64,000 bases of DNA from Strigamia acuminata (taxonomy: Eukaryota > Arthropoda > Chilopoda > Geophilomorpha > Linotaeniidae). Made by a program: the position numbers and the translations under genes. The DNA is taken from assembly GCA_949358305.1 (NCBI GenBank), contig OX442319.1, positions 1,984,001 through 2,048,000 of the forward strand, written 5' to 3'. Shown here piece by piece: positions 41,677 to 52,937 of the stretch. Within the stretch, counting starts at the first letter, position 1. Each line of letters opens with the position of its first letter. The notes under the pieces were generated by a model. The model made no database searches, had not been told where the DNA came from, and worked only from the letters and a program-made list of their open reading frames with translations.

Positions 41677-42456
41677 TTATTCATTATTTTCTTCAGCTCG
41701 GTCTCGATCGTCTAATTGAAGATCGACGTTCTCTGCACGCGTCTCGGGCGTATGGCTGCGCGATCTCGACATCATCCTGGGGCTCTTATTTCCGACAGGT
41801 GACCTGGAACGAGATCTAGAAACGGACCTCGAGCGAGAATAACTCTTCCTGGCTGATCTCGAACGCGATCTGGATCTGGAAACGGACCTGCTGCGACTTC
41901 GCTGCGATTTATCTTCGGTCAGTTTGACTCGTCGCCCGTTCAACTCGGTGTTGTTTAATTTCTCGATCGCCTTTTTCATGTCGGCCTTGGTGGCGAAATC
42001 CACGACACCCTCGTTTCGGTGCTGCCTGTGCGCGTCGCCATAGGTCACTTCTCCGCCCTTTCGCATAAAGTCTTTCAAGTCCTGCCAGCTCACGCTGCTC
42101 GATAGGTTCTCGACGATGACCCTGAATTTGGTCCGCGAAGACGAGGACGATCCGTAGCGCGAGTTTCCATTGTTGTTGTTTCTCCTGTTCCCGAACCCGC
42201 GTCCGGATCCCGAGCCGGAGTCGCCGCTGCGTGGGTTTGGGCGGGCGAATTCCACAGTTACTCGTCTTCCAAGCAGTTTCTTACCGTTGAAATCGTACAC
42301 TGCATCCTCGGCGTCGCGATGGTCGTCGAACTCCACGAATCCGAATCCTTTCTTCAGAATTACTTCGCGAATTCTGCCGCATCCTTTCAGAAACTTTTCG
42401 ATATCGCGGTCGTTTACGTCGTAGTCCAAACCGCCAATATAAACACGGGTGCACAT
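41677..42456 (-). CDS. SR splicing factor of the SRSF4/5/6 (B52) type
   Basis: A single-exon frame of 259 residues from the methionine at 42456 (MCTRVYIGG); ten in-frame codons upstream are possible but unlike the family. RRM1 covers residues 1-72 with RNP2 VYIGGL and RNP1 KGFGFVEF. A Gly/Ser/Asn hinge follows. RRM2, residues about 108-182, has the [10 protein letters not shown] signature of SR-family pseudo-RRMs. From about residue 185 there is an arginine-serine domain. The protein should select exons and enhance splicing in the nucleus. Family members usually have introns, so the intronless form is notable, but nothing is broken. Confidence 0.9.
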   Translation of the reverse strand: MCTRVYIGGLDYDVNDRDIEKFLKGCGRIREVILKKGFGFVEFDDHRDAEDAVYDFNGKKLLGRRVTVEFARPNPRSGDSGSGSGRGFGNRRNNNNGNSRYGSSSSSRTKFRVIVENLSSSVSWQDLKDFMRKGGEVTYGDAHRQHRNEGVVDFATKADMKKAIEKLNNTELNGRRVKLTEDKSQRSRSRSVSRSRSRSRSARKSYSRSRSVSRSRSRSPVGNKSPRMMSRSRSHTPETRAENVDLQLDDRDRAEENNE

Positions 42457-42756
42457 TTTAAAATGAAATGCCGGAAACGGAATCAAACAAAACGATGTTG
42501 CTTCAGACTTGGGAGAAGCGTAAGTGCCAATGAGTGATGTTTCGTCACTTATGTATGTGAATACCGAGGGTTTAAGACGTCATCGGAACGTATTTTGGAA
42601 CGACTGTGCGCGGCGTGAGTGACGTCACTTTTTATCAAAATTTCAAATTTTACGTGGAAATGATTTAGGACTTGGATATCTGCAAAAATACTTTATTTTG
42701 TCACTTGGAACACAAATTTAGATTCAGTAGGTACAAAATGAAATTCTTCGCTGCGA

Positions 42757-43164
42757 TCAAACTCGAGTTTTCTCTTTTTGTATTCGTGTACCGTAGGTTC
42801 GCTCAACCAAATTCCACGCATCCATGTAACGATCCATGCACATCGCCACGCATTTCTAATTCAAATTTCAAACAAAATAAATTTATTATTATTAATTTTC
42901 GTTTTTTAGTCTTCATTTTTTATTTCTATACTTGTTCAGTGCTGGCTAAGGTACTTCCAGGCCTCGCCACACACTTCTGGAAGCATTTTTCTGACATTTT
43001 CTGCACAAATTTTTAAAACAAAATTAAAAAATGTATTTTTTTTTCTTTTTTAGTTTTACTGTCAATAATTCTTGAGCATTAGCAACGGCAATTTGCTGCT
43101 TAACTTGATCCATCAATTCTTCTTTTTGCGAACCCGACAATTTTGCTGCGTCTTCTTTAACCAT
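42757..43164 (-). CDS. TIMM13: mitochondrial inner-membrane import chaperone TIM13
   Basis: Three short minus-strand exons, 43060-43164, 42932-43000 and 42757-42855, all join in phase 0 and give 90 residues, the normal size. The N-terminal helix reads [17 protein letters not shown]. The twin CX3C motifs CFQKC and CVAMC form the two disulfides of small Tim proteins, followed by the conserved [11 protein letters not shown]. With TIM8 it escorts hydrophobic precursors across the intermembrane space. Each exon is below 110 bp, so simple open-frame searches miss it. It lies between the divergent SR gene and the LRR gene. Confidence 0.95.
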
Positions 43165-43607
43165 TATGATTTTTATTATTCTTTATTTCAATAGAATAAA
43201 CACTCGAAAACCGTTTATCGATATAAATAGGTTTACATATCCTCTAATTCCCAAACACACCGATAGGCGGAGCCGATGTCAGAATTCCAAAAAATTAAAT
43301 TAAATTAAATTACAAACGTACATAAATATAAAAAAAATAAAAAAAAAAACAACACAGAGAAAAAAATCAAATACAAATTAAAACTAAAATATAAAATTAA
43401 AACAAATCCCACAAACACACGAAATAAAAACATTACTATTAACCCGGTCTCTTTCCCATTGGTCAGAATCAAACACGTGCCATACGTGCTGTGTACATCA
43501 AGCTTTCCGAACCACGACCAGTTTCCAGTACAATTTGACGCCAGAGACAGCGACATCCGAACTGAATTTCGATTTAAACTTCAATTTGTAATTCAAACTT
43601 CCACAAG
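43165..43607. other. divergent promoter region of TIMM13 and the LRR gene
   Basis: AT-rich stretch (43300-43400) and TCACGTG-like AAACACGTGCC near 43469. The 83-codon minus frame in it is AT-driven and not called. Confidence 0.4.
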
Positions 43608-44963
43608 ATGCCACAAAAGAAAGCAGTGCCGAAATTAAGCGATTTATGTCTGCAAACGACTTGCAATCACTTCCCCCAGCTCCAGGACCAAGTAAAATTC
43701 CTTCCGAACCCCTTAATTGCCGATCTCCAAGAACGCTACTCCGAACTAACTAAAACCGGATCCACCAAAAGCTATCTACCGCCCAAACTCTTCATTAGCC
43801 CAGGCGCAAAATACCTAAATCTCCGCAAATTCGACCTACCAGTCGATCAACTCGTCGACCAAATAGGCCGAATTTGTACGAACTTAACCCAGGTAAAGTG
43901 GAAATTCTCTTCGAACGTCTTACCCCGACATTTAACAGCATTGTTACGAAACCTACCGCAAATCCGAACCCTCGACTTTAGCAACAATTGTTGCGACGAC
44001 GACGTTTTGGCCGCGATTGGCGTCCACTGTCCCCGATTGCAATATCTAAAGCTGAGTCAGTGCAAGAACGTTTCCGACGATGGCATCCAACTGCTGTGCG
44101 GGAAAAGCTGCGCTGCATCGGGCGGGTCGAAGATCGAACATCTGGACATCTGGGATACGAGCGTCACGCCAGATGGAGCGTTGTTTGCTTTGAGAAGTCT
44201 CCTTTCCTTGAAGGAATTGGAATACGACTTGTGGGAAGACTTGTTTGAACTCCTAAAAGTCGAATACACTTACACGGAGCGAACTTACGCTTTGCGGCAA
44301 TTGTCTTTGACTTTTTGGAACGAAAGCGAGTTGAACTTGGCCACGAAATTGTTCCCCGATTTGAGGTCTATTCGCGCCGAGAATCGGCCGAATATTTACG
44401 GTTTGGAAGTAGAGATTAGCTCGGCATTGCTCAACACGAAGCGTAATTTGACTCATGTGAGTCTTTCTTCCGTTAGTAACGTAGATGTCCGGATGATCGG
44501 TTTTCTGTGCCCGAAGTTGGAGAATTTGAATTTAACGAATTGCTATAGTTATGGGAGTGAAGTGGAGTCGGTAAATCCGTACACACACGTTCCGTTTAAG
44601 AGTTTGCGGGTTCTGCATTTGAGGGTTAGTAAGTGTGCTCGTTTTCCGGAAATGTATTTGCGAATGATGTTGGCAAATTGCAGTTGGTTGGAGCAGTTGT
44701 TCATCATGCAATGCGGGAGTCTGACTGATGGAGTGATCAGGGATGTTATTAGGTCGAATGGACTGAAGAGGTTGAAGTTTTTGACTCTAACACGTTGCAA
44801 CTCGATTCGTTCGGTGTCGATCATGAGGTTGTTGGAGATCGATAATCCTTTGGTTTATTTTAGTGTTACGGAATGTGTTAATTTACGTGATAATAGTGAT
44901 TGGAAAAAAATGGAAACCTATATTAAAGATCAGAATTTCAATTTAACTTTGTATCATTATTAA
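43608..44963 (+). CDS. leucine-rich repeat protein, AMN1/F-box-LRR-like
   Basis: An intronless frame of 451 residues. From about residue 90 it has repeats of the cysteine-containing LRR type: LPQIRTLDFSNNCCDDDVL, CPRLQYLKLSQCKNVSDDGI, KIEHLDIWDTSVTPDGAL, CPKLENLNLTNCYSYG and LKRLKFLTLTRCNSIRSVS. The first 90 residues (DLCLQTTCNHFPQL, LPNPLIADLQERY) resemble the short helical start of cullin-adaptor LRR proteins such as the ZYG11/BC-box or F-box groups, but I see no clear F-box. Substrate selection for a ubiquitin ligase is therefore only a guess. The intronless structure contrasts with most neighbours. Confidence 0.8.
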   Translation: MPQKKAVPKLSDLCLQTTCNHFPQLQDQVKFLPNPLIADLQERYSELTKTGSTKSYLPPKLFISPGAKYLNLRKFDLPVDQLVDQIGRICTNLTQVKWKFSSNVLPRHLTALLRNLPQIRTLDFSNNCCDDDVLAAIGVHCPRLQYLKLSQCKNVSDDGIQLLCGKSCAASGGSKIEHLDIWDTSVTPDGALFALRSLLSLKELEYDLWEDLFELLKVEYTYTERTYALRQLSLTFWNESELNLATKLFPDLRSIRAENRPNIYGLEVEISSALLNTKRNLTHVSLSSVSNVDVRMIGFLCPKLENLNLTNCYSYGSEVESVNPYTHVPFKSLRVLHLRVSKCARFPEMYLRMMLANCSWLEQLFIMQCGSLTDGVIRDVIRSNGLKRLKFLTLTRCNSIRSVSIMRLLEIDNPLVYFSVTECVNLRDNSDWKKMETYIKDQNFNLTLYHY

Positions 44964-45225
44964 TAATAAAAACAAATAAATATATAAATAAATAATGTCT
45001 CAATGTTTTGCACATTTGGATTGTAGGTCCAGTAACTTTTAGATGAGTAAACTCATTTTTCTGGTAATTTTTGTCTTAACTCTTTCGTCTACGAAATGTG
45101 TATTTTGTTTTTTCCAGTAACGGTCTTGTTTTGTTAGTAAACATTATTTTACTGCCAAATGCAACAGAGATTAGACAGTTACATCACAACGTTCTGATGA
45201 TTTTCTTCGAATTATTAAAAGTAAT
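44964..45225. other. 3' region of the LRR gene
   Basis: AATAAA-type signals directly after the stop (44965-44995). Nothing else recognised. Confidence 0.5.
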
Positions 45226-45275
45226 CAATTTTTAAGATACTAATTAATCGTTTATAAAAGTTATAATAATATCAA

Positions 45276-45360
45276 CCGTCGATAGCTCAGTTGGTAGAGC
45301 GGTGGACTGTAGTGGACATTAGTCATCCATAGGTCGCTGGTTCAAATCCGGCTCGACGGA
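45276..45360 (+). tRNA. tRNA-Tyr (GTA) with intron
   Basis: The acceptor stem CCGTCGA pairs with TCGACGG. The D arm is TAGCTCAGTTGGTAGAGC, the anticodon GTA is at 45309-45311, and the T arm has GGTTCAAATCC. A 12-base intron (45313-45324) follows the base after the anticodon, as is standard for tRNA-Tyr. Base A at 45360 is the discriminator. Confidence 0.95.
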
Positions 45361-45743
45361 ATCGTATTTTTTAGTAATTTTTTGAATCTATTTATTTTAT
45401 TTTATTTTTAAAAATAAACGTTTAGTTTTATTTTGTTTCTATTGTCCGAACGTTTCACAAGAAAACAAACTTTTATTTGTATGAAATAACTGAGCTATCG
45501 ACGGTCACGTAAGAGACTTGAGTTAAATTAACTCTAAGAATGTTGATTTAGTCAAGTAAATTGGTGCAGTTGACTGACCTGTGAGGTGTGAGTTGAATGA
45601 CCTACATTCAAGAAGTAGCTAAACAAAACAAATAAAAGTTTGTTTTCTTATGAAATGTTCGGACAATAGAAACAAAATATAACCAATCGTTTTTTTAAAA
45701 AAAAAATAAGTAAATAAAGATAAAAAATTAATAAAAAAACAAT

Positions 45744-45828
45744 TCCGTCGAGCCGGATTTGAACCAGCGACCTATGGATGACTAATGTCCACTACAGTCC
45801 ACCGCTCTACCAACTGAGCTATCGACGG
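45744..45828 (-). tRNA. tRNA-Tyr (GTA) with intron, inverted copy
   Basis: Same 85 bases as the copy at 45276-45360 on the opposite strand, including the intron. Anticodon and stems are intact. Confidence 0.95.
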
Positions 45829-45851
45829 TTGATATCATTAGGTTTAAATAA

Positions 45852-46911
45852 ACATTTTAAAAGATTAATTATTATAGTATCTTAGAAATTGATTACTTAT
45901 ATTAATTATTAATTATGTTTATTAATTTCTTTACAAGTACATTAAAATACTGGCCATATAAAATCATTGTTAAAGCTTTTTTGAAGGTAACACAAAATGG
46001 CACGTTGGTTTAAACCAGAAGTAAACAAATACGGAGTGTATTATAAATCAACTCTTCTCAAAGTGGTAATCCACGGTCTGGATTGTTTTGACTAAATCAC
46101 ATGAACCAAAAGCCGATCCAGGGGAGAGGACCCAAAATTCAAGTTTAGGCCCAAAATTCATTCTGAGGCCAAAATCATTTCATTTTTGGCCGAAAATCAA
46201 CAACTGAACATGCAATTTTGGTTGTTTTGTTTCATCCTGTGATTTTACATCAGTTGGTTAGTATTTCATCTTTACTACTGTACTTGTTAAAGATGGGAGA
46301 AATGGTTTCTACAATTTGGAATTGAAGTTGTAAAGAAAATTCTTTAGGAATCTCAACTGACACATATCTTTTGCTTCGTGTTATTGTTTTTGTTTACATT
46401 TTTTCTCCTCAATATTTTGATTCAGAAAGGGACCAACCATCAAATTACTGCTATTAAATTTCAGTTTAATTTTTTTTTTTTGTTGATACTATATTTACTA
46501 TAATTTATCATGTGAAGCATAAATCTTTAAGTGGATTTTGTGTTTTTCAAGTTTGAAACAACAGTTGTACAGTGATTTAATCATGTGTAAATAAATTTAA
46601 AAATAATGTACATTGCTGAAAACGAAAATGATATAGGCAGATAATGTGAATCTTTTTTTATTTATTTTAATTTACAATCTTCAATAATGCGAATAAACGA
46701 TTTTTATTAAAACTTAAAATGAATTTTTCAAAGTTGGGTAGTTTTCATTTATATTAACTTGTATTGTTGTCAGTTTGGCTTTTATTTAAATTGACTCGGC
46801 CGTTTACAAGCTCAGCTGTGATTGGTTGTTGTAACTGCAAGCTGGCGCCATCTGACAGTAATGTTTGAAACTCCAGTTGAAGCTTTGTGGGGATGATATT
46901 TAAAACAGACG
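45852..46911. other. intergenic upstream of the Fused gene
   Basis: AT-rich with no supported gene. A minus-strand frame of 73 codons overlaps the first Fused exon and is a shadow. Confidence 0.4.
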
Positions 46912-49900
46912 ATGGATAAATTTCATATTTTGGAATTAATAGGCGAAGGATCTTTCGGCCGAGTTTATAAAGCACGCAGAAAATACAGTGGACAAGTAAA
47001 GAATAATTTCAACCATTAAAAAATGAGAGATAACATTTATTTTTTTAAATTTTATTAATTTCTAGATTGTCGCCATGAAGTGCATTCCGAAAATCGGTAA
47101 ATCCGAGAAAGAATTGCGTAGTTTGAGACAAGAAATTGAAATTATGCGCAATCTACATCACCCTAACATTATCCTAATGTTGGACAGCTTTGAAACAAAA
47201 GACGAAGTGCCGTTATTGTCATTTAACGTCGATTAATGACATTTATTTATTCCTTTTTTTTTCAAATTTCTTGAATAGATAATTGCCGTTACTGACTACG
47301 CAGAAGGAGAGTTGTATCAAATTCTCGACGACGAACGAATCGGCGAGGAACAAGTGATTGAATTAACTAGATTTATTGATTTTATTGATTTTATTAATTT
47401 TTTTCTTGAAAGATCAAATCCATCGCTTGTCAATTGATTTCGGCACTTTTTTATTTACACTCGCACCGAATTCTTCACCGTGACATGAAACCGCAAAATA
47501 TTTTATTGGGTAAATGGGGAAGAGTTAAATTATGCGACTTTGGGTTTGCAAGATGCATGGGATTGAACTCGTGTGTTCTTACATCCATTAAAGTAAGATC
47601 GAAATTGTAAAAAACAACATTTTTAGTTAAATTTGGTTGATTTTTTGGTTTTTTTTAAGGGGACTCCATTATACATGGCGCCAGAACTTATCGAGGAGAA
47701 ACCCTACGATCACTCTGCAGATTTGTGGTCAAAAATTCACAGGAAAATAATTTTTTTCAGTATTAAAATGATTTTTTAGGTCGTTAGGTTGCATCTTGTA
47801 CGAGTTGTACGTTGGGAAACCGCCATTTTGTACCAATAGTATTTTTAAATTGGTAAAATTAATTACGACCGATCCGGTTCGCTGGATCCCCGAAATGAAT
47901 TCACTTTTCAAAGATCTGCTGCAGGTTGCGATTAATTAATTAATTTAAGAAAAAAATTTGTAATTTTTATTAATTTATTTGTATTCGCCTAGGGTTTATT
48001 AACCAAGGATCCAAGTCGGCGGTTAGGTTGGCCCGAACTGTTACGCCATCCATTTGTCGCTTCCGGTATTGTTATAGTCCAAGATGATGATGTATACGCA
48101 GTTAGCGCAGGTCTAATAACGCTTAGTTTTAAGGAAAAAAATTATCGAATCAAGTTATTTTATTTATTTTATTTTTCAGCACCAAATTCGACGCTTTTTA
48201 AACCGATTAAACAAATCGATTCGCCGAGGGAAGAAAATGGCGGCGTTAAAAACGAACAAGAAGCGTCGAAAACATCTTCCACCGTTGCTATAGTGCGTTT
48301 GTTTATTGAATACGGTATATATATTGTTTTTTTTAAACGAATTGTTATTTTTCAGGTTGCTACCAGTGTTGAGAGCCACCACAGTCGAATTAGTCAAGAT
48401 TTTGCTCAAGAATTTCCAGACTGCAGTCTAATGTTATCGTCGAGCATCGGATCGCATCGCAGCGTCGAAGTAAATTAAATATTTTGGTTTTAAAATTTTA
48501 TTCATTTCTTTATTTTTTATTTTTTATTATTTATTCAGGAGGATGACGAGGACGATTGGCAATCGTTGTGCGAACAATTAAAAAATGGCGACGAAATGAG
48601 CTTGTGTTTGAAATTGCTACAAGACGACAGTTTTGTGCGCCAAGTGCAAAATCGATTTAAAATTGCAACCCGGTTGATTTTGAGGTCCATGATCGAGGGG
48701 TCGTCGAGAATGAGAATGCTTTTACTCGTGGTCAATCAAATTTTAAATTTGGCGATGTAATTTGATGAGTTTTGCTCGGAAATTGAAAAAAAATGATTTT
48801 TTAATTGATTTTTCTCTTCAGACAACCGGAAATTTTGATTGAATTTGTTAAGAAAACTGAAGTAATTGATAAAAGTTGCCAATTACTGCAGAAAAGTTTG
48901 TCCAATGGCGGCTGTTTCAAGGAGTCGTGGATTTTACTCGTGCAAGTTGATCTCATTCGTGTTGTTTGTTCTGGACTCCATGTTTATTCGGAAAGCAGTG
49001 TCAGAAAGTATAGAAATTATTTTTTCGACGAATAATTATTTCATTTTATTTATTAAATTTGATTTTAGTGGATTTTTTACGAATGTTTCCGAGATCCTCG
49101 CGACATGTTTTCCTAAATTGCTTTGCCGCTCGGAAGACAGCGAATTGCATTTGAAGCAGCAAACACTTTTAGTAAATTATTAATTTGTGTAAACATTTTT
49201 TTATGGTAAAAAACTTATAAAATAGTGCCTGGCTGAATTGTGCACGGCAATTAAAGACGAAAAGGACGCAAATGCTACGAAGTTCTTTCAAATTTTAGCG
49301 GAAGATAAAAACCCAGTCATGGCCGCCATCTTGCAATGTTTAACCGTCAAATCTCGAGGTAGAGAAAATATTTTTGCTGTTGAAATTTTCAAGTTTTGAT
49401 CGAAATTGGAAATTAATTTAACTTTACATTTTCTTTTTATTTCAGGAAACATTCAAGAAAATATGGAAATAGAAAATTTGCATCGTAGTTGTATGCTCGC
49501 GTTGAAGGCTGCGATTTATTCTGAAGGCGACGATGTCAATTCGCAGAGTGCCAAACGAAAAGTTGAAATAAAAATAAATAAAAATTATACTTAATATTTT
49601 AATTTATTTGATTAATTAGGTTGCCGAATATTTCGCCGAACGGATAGTCGAAGATGCAACTAACTCTCGTTTCAACTTTTTAACGCAACATTTATCGCAA
49701 CCGGAAACGTGTTTGTTTGTTTTGAAGGTTAGAAATGAGAAATTGTTAAAATAACGAACAAAAATTGAGAAATTGCATTAAATTTTAATTTTTATCGCAG
49801 ATACTTTACAGTTGCAGTGAAGTGAGTTCGCCATTTTGCCATTTATTGATGGAAAATGAATGTTGCGTGAAGGATCTTCTTTTTTATATTTGTGGAGAGG

Positions 49901-52560
49901 TTCATTCAGTTGTCTATTTTAAATATATTTTTTAAAAAACTTTTATTTTAGGTCAGTGATGCTAAAATGGACGACGAGAGTGAAGAAGTAGCTGAAATTG
50001 TGGAATTATCTCTGCACGTGTTATCCATTGTGATAATGCAGGAAAAATCAGCTCATCAATTGTACCGTTATTCACTTTAGTTTATTAAGTTAATTTTTAC
50101 ATTTTTTATTTATTTAAATAGGATTTTAGAAGCTACTGATATCGTTTGTGGATTATGTCAACAATCTTCCGATATCAATCAAAGCGTAACAAAAATTCGA
50201 TTTAAAAAGTTACGACGCTACATGTACAAATAGATGTTTAAACAATTTTTCTTTTCAGTTAGCCGCAGCGTTTTTACTCAGTCAACTTCTTGACAACGGA
50301 GCAGATTTATCACTGAAACTGAACGACGTATGCAATATGGCCCAGCGTGTATTTAAAGACTTCGCTCATGTAAAAACAATATTGAACCAATTCCAGCTCA
50401 GTTCTGAATTCACAACTAGACTGGAATTTGTATTTACGTCAGTTAACCTTAACCTTCGAATTTAGGAAACTTCTCAATTTCCATTGACATACGGGACTTT
50501 TGATGGTGTTTTTCTCCTGTTACGTCATGCCGTGGAATTGGTAAATATGAATTTTAGCAAATATATTGATTAATTGAATTTATTTGTTTTTCTATTTGCT
50601 AAGGACGAAAATTGGTACTGCTCGGATCTGTGGGACTCTGGAATGTGGTCGGTCATGTGGCAATTTCTCGCGTGGGCACTTCGACAAGATTACCAGTGCA
50701 TGCAAACCAACACGTCGTCCACGACCACGGAAAGCGGATCGTCCAACGCCGACCAACCGATCGCTTTGTCGCTTCATCCGTTGATTTCGCCCGTCGGTCT
50801 GGCGGCCGTGTTCGACTTTTTGGTGCCGATTTGCAACGACGAAACGTCGCAATTTGTTTCTCTCATGATGGAATCGGGCGACCAACCGTTACAAGTTCTC
50901 ATCTCGTGCATTTCGTGCCGACTGCTCGACGTTCTAAGTCAAAGGTTGAGATTTTTCGCGCCTAATCGCCGGATCGGACTGAAATTTTCCATTTCTAGGT
51001 TGCATTTTGATCCCGAATTTAATTCCCATCACGTGATTTTGAGTTGCATTCATCTTTTAATTCAATTGGTGACGATCGACGCGTCCGAGGACTTTTTAGA
51101 TCATCTTTTACGGTTCGAAAACGGCCGATCGTTTGAATTTTTGTCATTAATTTTTGTCATTTATTTTGATTCAGGATTTATCTACGATGTAATCTCGTTT
51201 CAAATTTGATACACACGTTGATCAAATTCTTTGCTTCGGCGGTCGATTCGACCGAATTGTGGCTTCTGATTCGTCATTTGATTCTGAGGCATCGTGATTT
51301 CGTGCTGCATTTCTACGACGAAACTGCCGAAAATAAAGTACGGTAGCCTTTTAACATTTTGCATCGAAATATGATTTTTTTTGTTAAATAGGTGACCGAT
51401 TACATCCGAACTTTTCTGGACTCCGAACAAAGTTCTTCTTCGTCGATAGTTTCAGCATTGACCTGCTTGAACCGGTTGCTCGAGGTCGTTCCGCGCGCTC
51501 TGCCAACCGTGATGGAGATTTTATTGCGTGATCAGAGTAAAAATAGTTTTTTGTTTGATTAAATCATTAAATCATTAAATCGCCGCGTTGATTTTCTTTG
51601 ATTTACAGCGAGTCGACGTTGTTTCGAAGCGCTGCTCAAGCACTCGGACGCCGAAGTTCGCACGTGCGCGTGTTCGATCGTTGCCAATTTGTTGAAATGT
51701 TCGTCGAACGACGTCGTGGAGGCGTTGAACGACGACGATAACCAGTGTGGATCCAACAGTATTTTAACGGCGTTGGTTAGCGTCGTCGAAGATGAGGACG
51801 AAAACGCGAGCAAAGTGAGATCGATCGACGTACGACGTGGAACGTTTAATTCTTAATTATTTATTTTCTAAATGCAGGAAGCCATCTTTGCTGTCGGAAG
51901 TGCGTTTTGTCATTCACCGCAAGCGCTGCCGCGACTGGAGAGTTCGATCGCGCCGCTTTTGCGACTCATGTACCACCCCGATTCGAAATTGAGGGTGACA
52001 GTTATCGGTAGGGATCCGGTTAAATTTATTTTTTTTTTAAATTTTTAAATTTTTAAATTTGTTTTGGGATTTTCAGGCGTGCTCAGAAGCGCCACGAACG
52101 ATGCTGCGGCGATGATTAATACGTTGCAGGAATTTAGAATTGCCGAAAGGTGTTTTTTTGTTTTGTTTTTTTTTTTAAACATGAAATGATTTGGAAATTT
52201 AATTTACATTTGGTTTTATTATAGATTGCTAGGAGTTGCGTGTCACGATCCGAAAGTAATAGTTCAGGAAGCGGCTTTGCAGGCTCTCCACGCAGTTTGT
52301 TCTTCGCCGATCTTGAAACAGGTATTTTTTAAAAAAATGGAGATTTTGCGATCGGTTCGGTTTGGGTCAGGTTTTATGATTTATTTTTCAAGGATTTGGT
52401 TAAGGCGAAGGCTTCGGAGAAGTTGAAGAAGTTGCAGATGAAATTAAGCCAAGAAGATAAAGATTTCGATAAGAAAAGCGAAGATGAACGATCGAATAGT
52501 TTGATCAATGCTATTTTAACGCATTGCACGTGTTTGGTCAAGTTGGTGGAGAAAAGATAA
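46912..52560 (+). CDS. fu: serine/threonine kinase Fused / STK36
   Basis: Twenty-nine exons join in phase to 1,265 residues (human STK36 has 1,315). Kinase exons: 46912-46995, 47066-47206, 47279-47353, 47413-47592, 47660-47727, 47780-47924, 47993-48110. They show [14 protein letters not shown] (the ATP-binding lysine), [23 protein letters not shown] and the arginine near [11 protein letters not shown], so the kinase should be active. The remaining exons run 48180-48292, 48356-48469, 48539-48756, 48822-49007, 49069-49171, 49226-49358, 49446-49561, 49620-49727, 49801-49899, 49952-50061, 50122-50185, 50259-50369, 50466-50540, 50604-50944, 50999-51112, 51175-51337, 51392-51536, 51609-51814, 51878-52007, 52077-52149, 52225-52321 and 52393-52560. 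They encode a long helical, armadillo-like region. Fused works in Hedgehog signalling and in motile cilia. Confidence 0.93.
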
Positions 52561-52937
52561 TTTGGCGCGATACCCGGAGTATGAAATACTATTTATTGTA
52601 CACAGTTTCTGTAATTTTTTATTTTTTATTCTTTTATTGAGTGGGAAGTGCGAGTGGATGTACGTGTGAATAAATTTTTAATTCTATTCCCATTCGCGTG
52701 AATTATATCCGTACAATTCAATACAATTTCCGAAGCGGAAATTGATTAAAACGTATTTATCTAAATGTTATTACTTATTCATTAATAATACGGTACATCA
52801 AAAGATATGTTTCTTCCGAAGAAGAAATCAGCAGTTTTACTTTTACGTCAAAATTTAAATAATGGCGATTTTTTTAGTGTACAAACAATAGAATCGTACA
52901 CGAGAATACGAATTCGTATTGTTGTTGACATGAAGCA
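52561..52937. other. intergenic between Fused and the sushi-like gene
   Basis: Contains AATAAA at about 52669 for Fused. The 72-codon frame (52807-53025) overlaps exon 1 of the next gene in another frame. Confidence 0.4.

Larger units (their letters stand above)
45253..45851. repeat. inverted repeat carrying the two tRNA-Tyr genes
   Basis: Left arm about 45253-45480, right arm about 45622-45851. Outside the tRNAs the arms have diverged slightly by small insertions and base changes, while the tRNAs remain identical. The 140-bp centre contains a further scrap, TGAGCTATCGACGGT (about 45491), of a third tRNA end. Confidence 0.85.
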
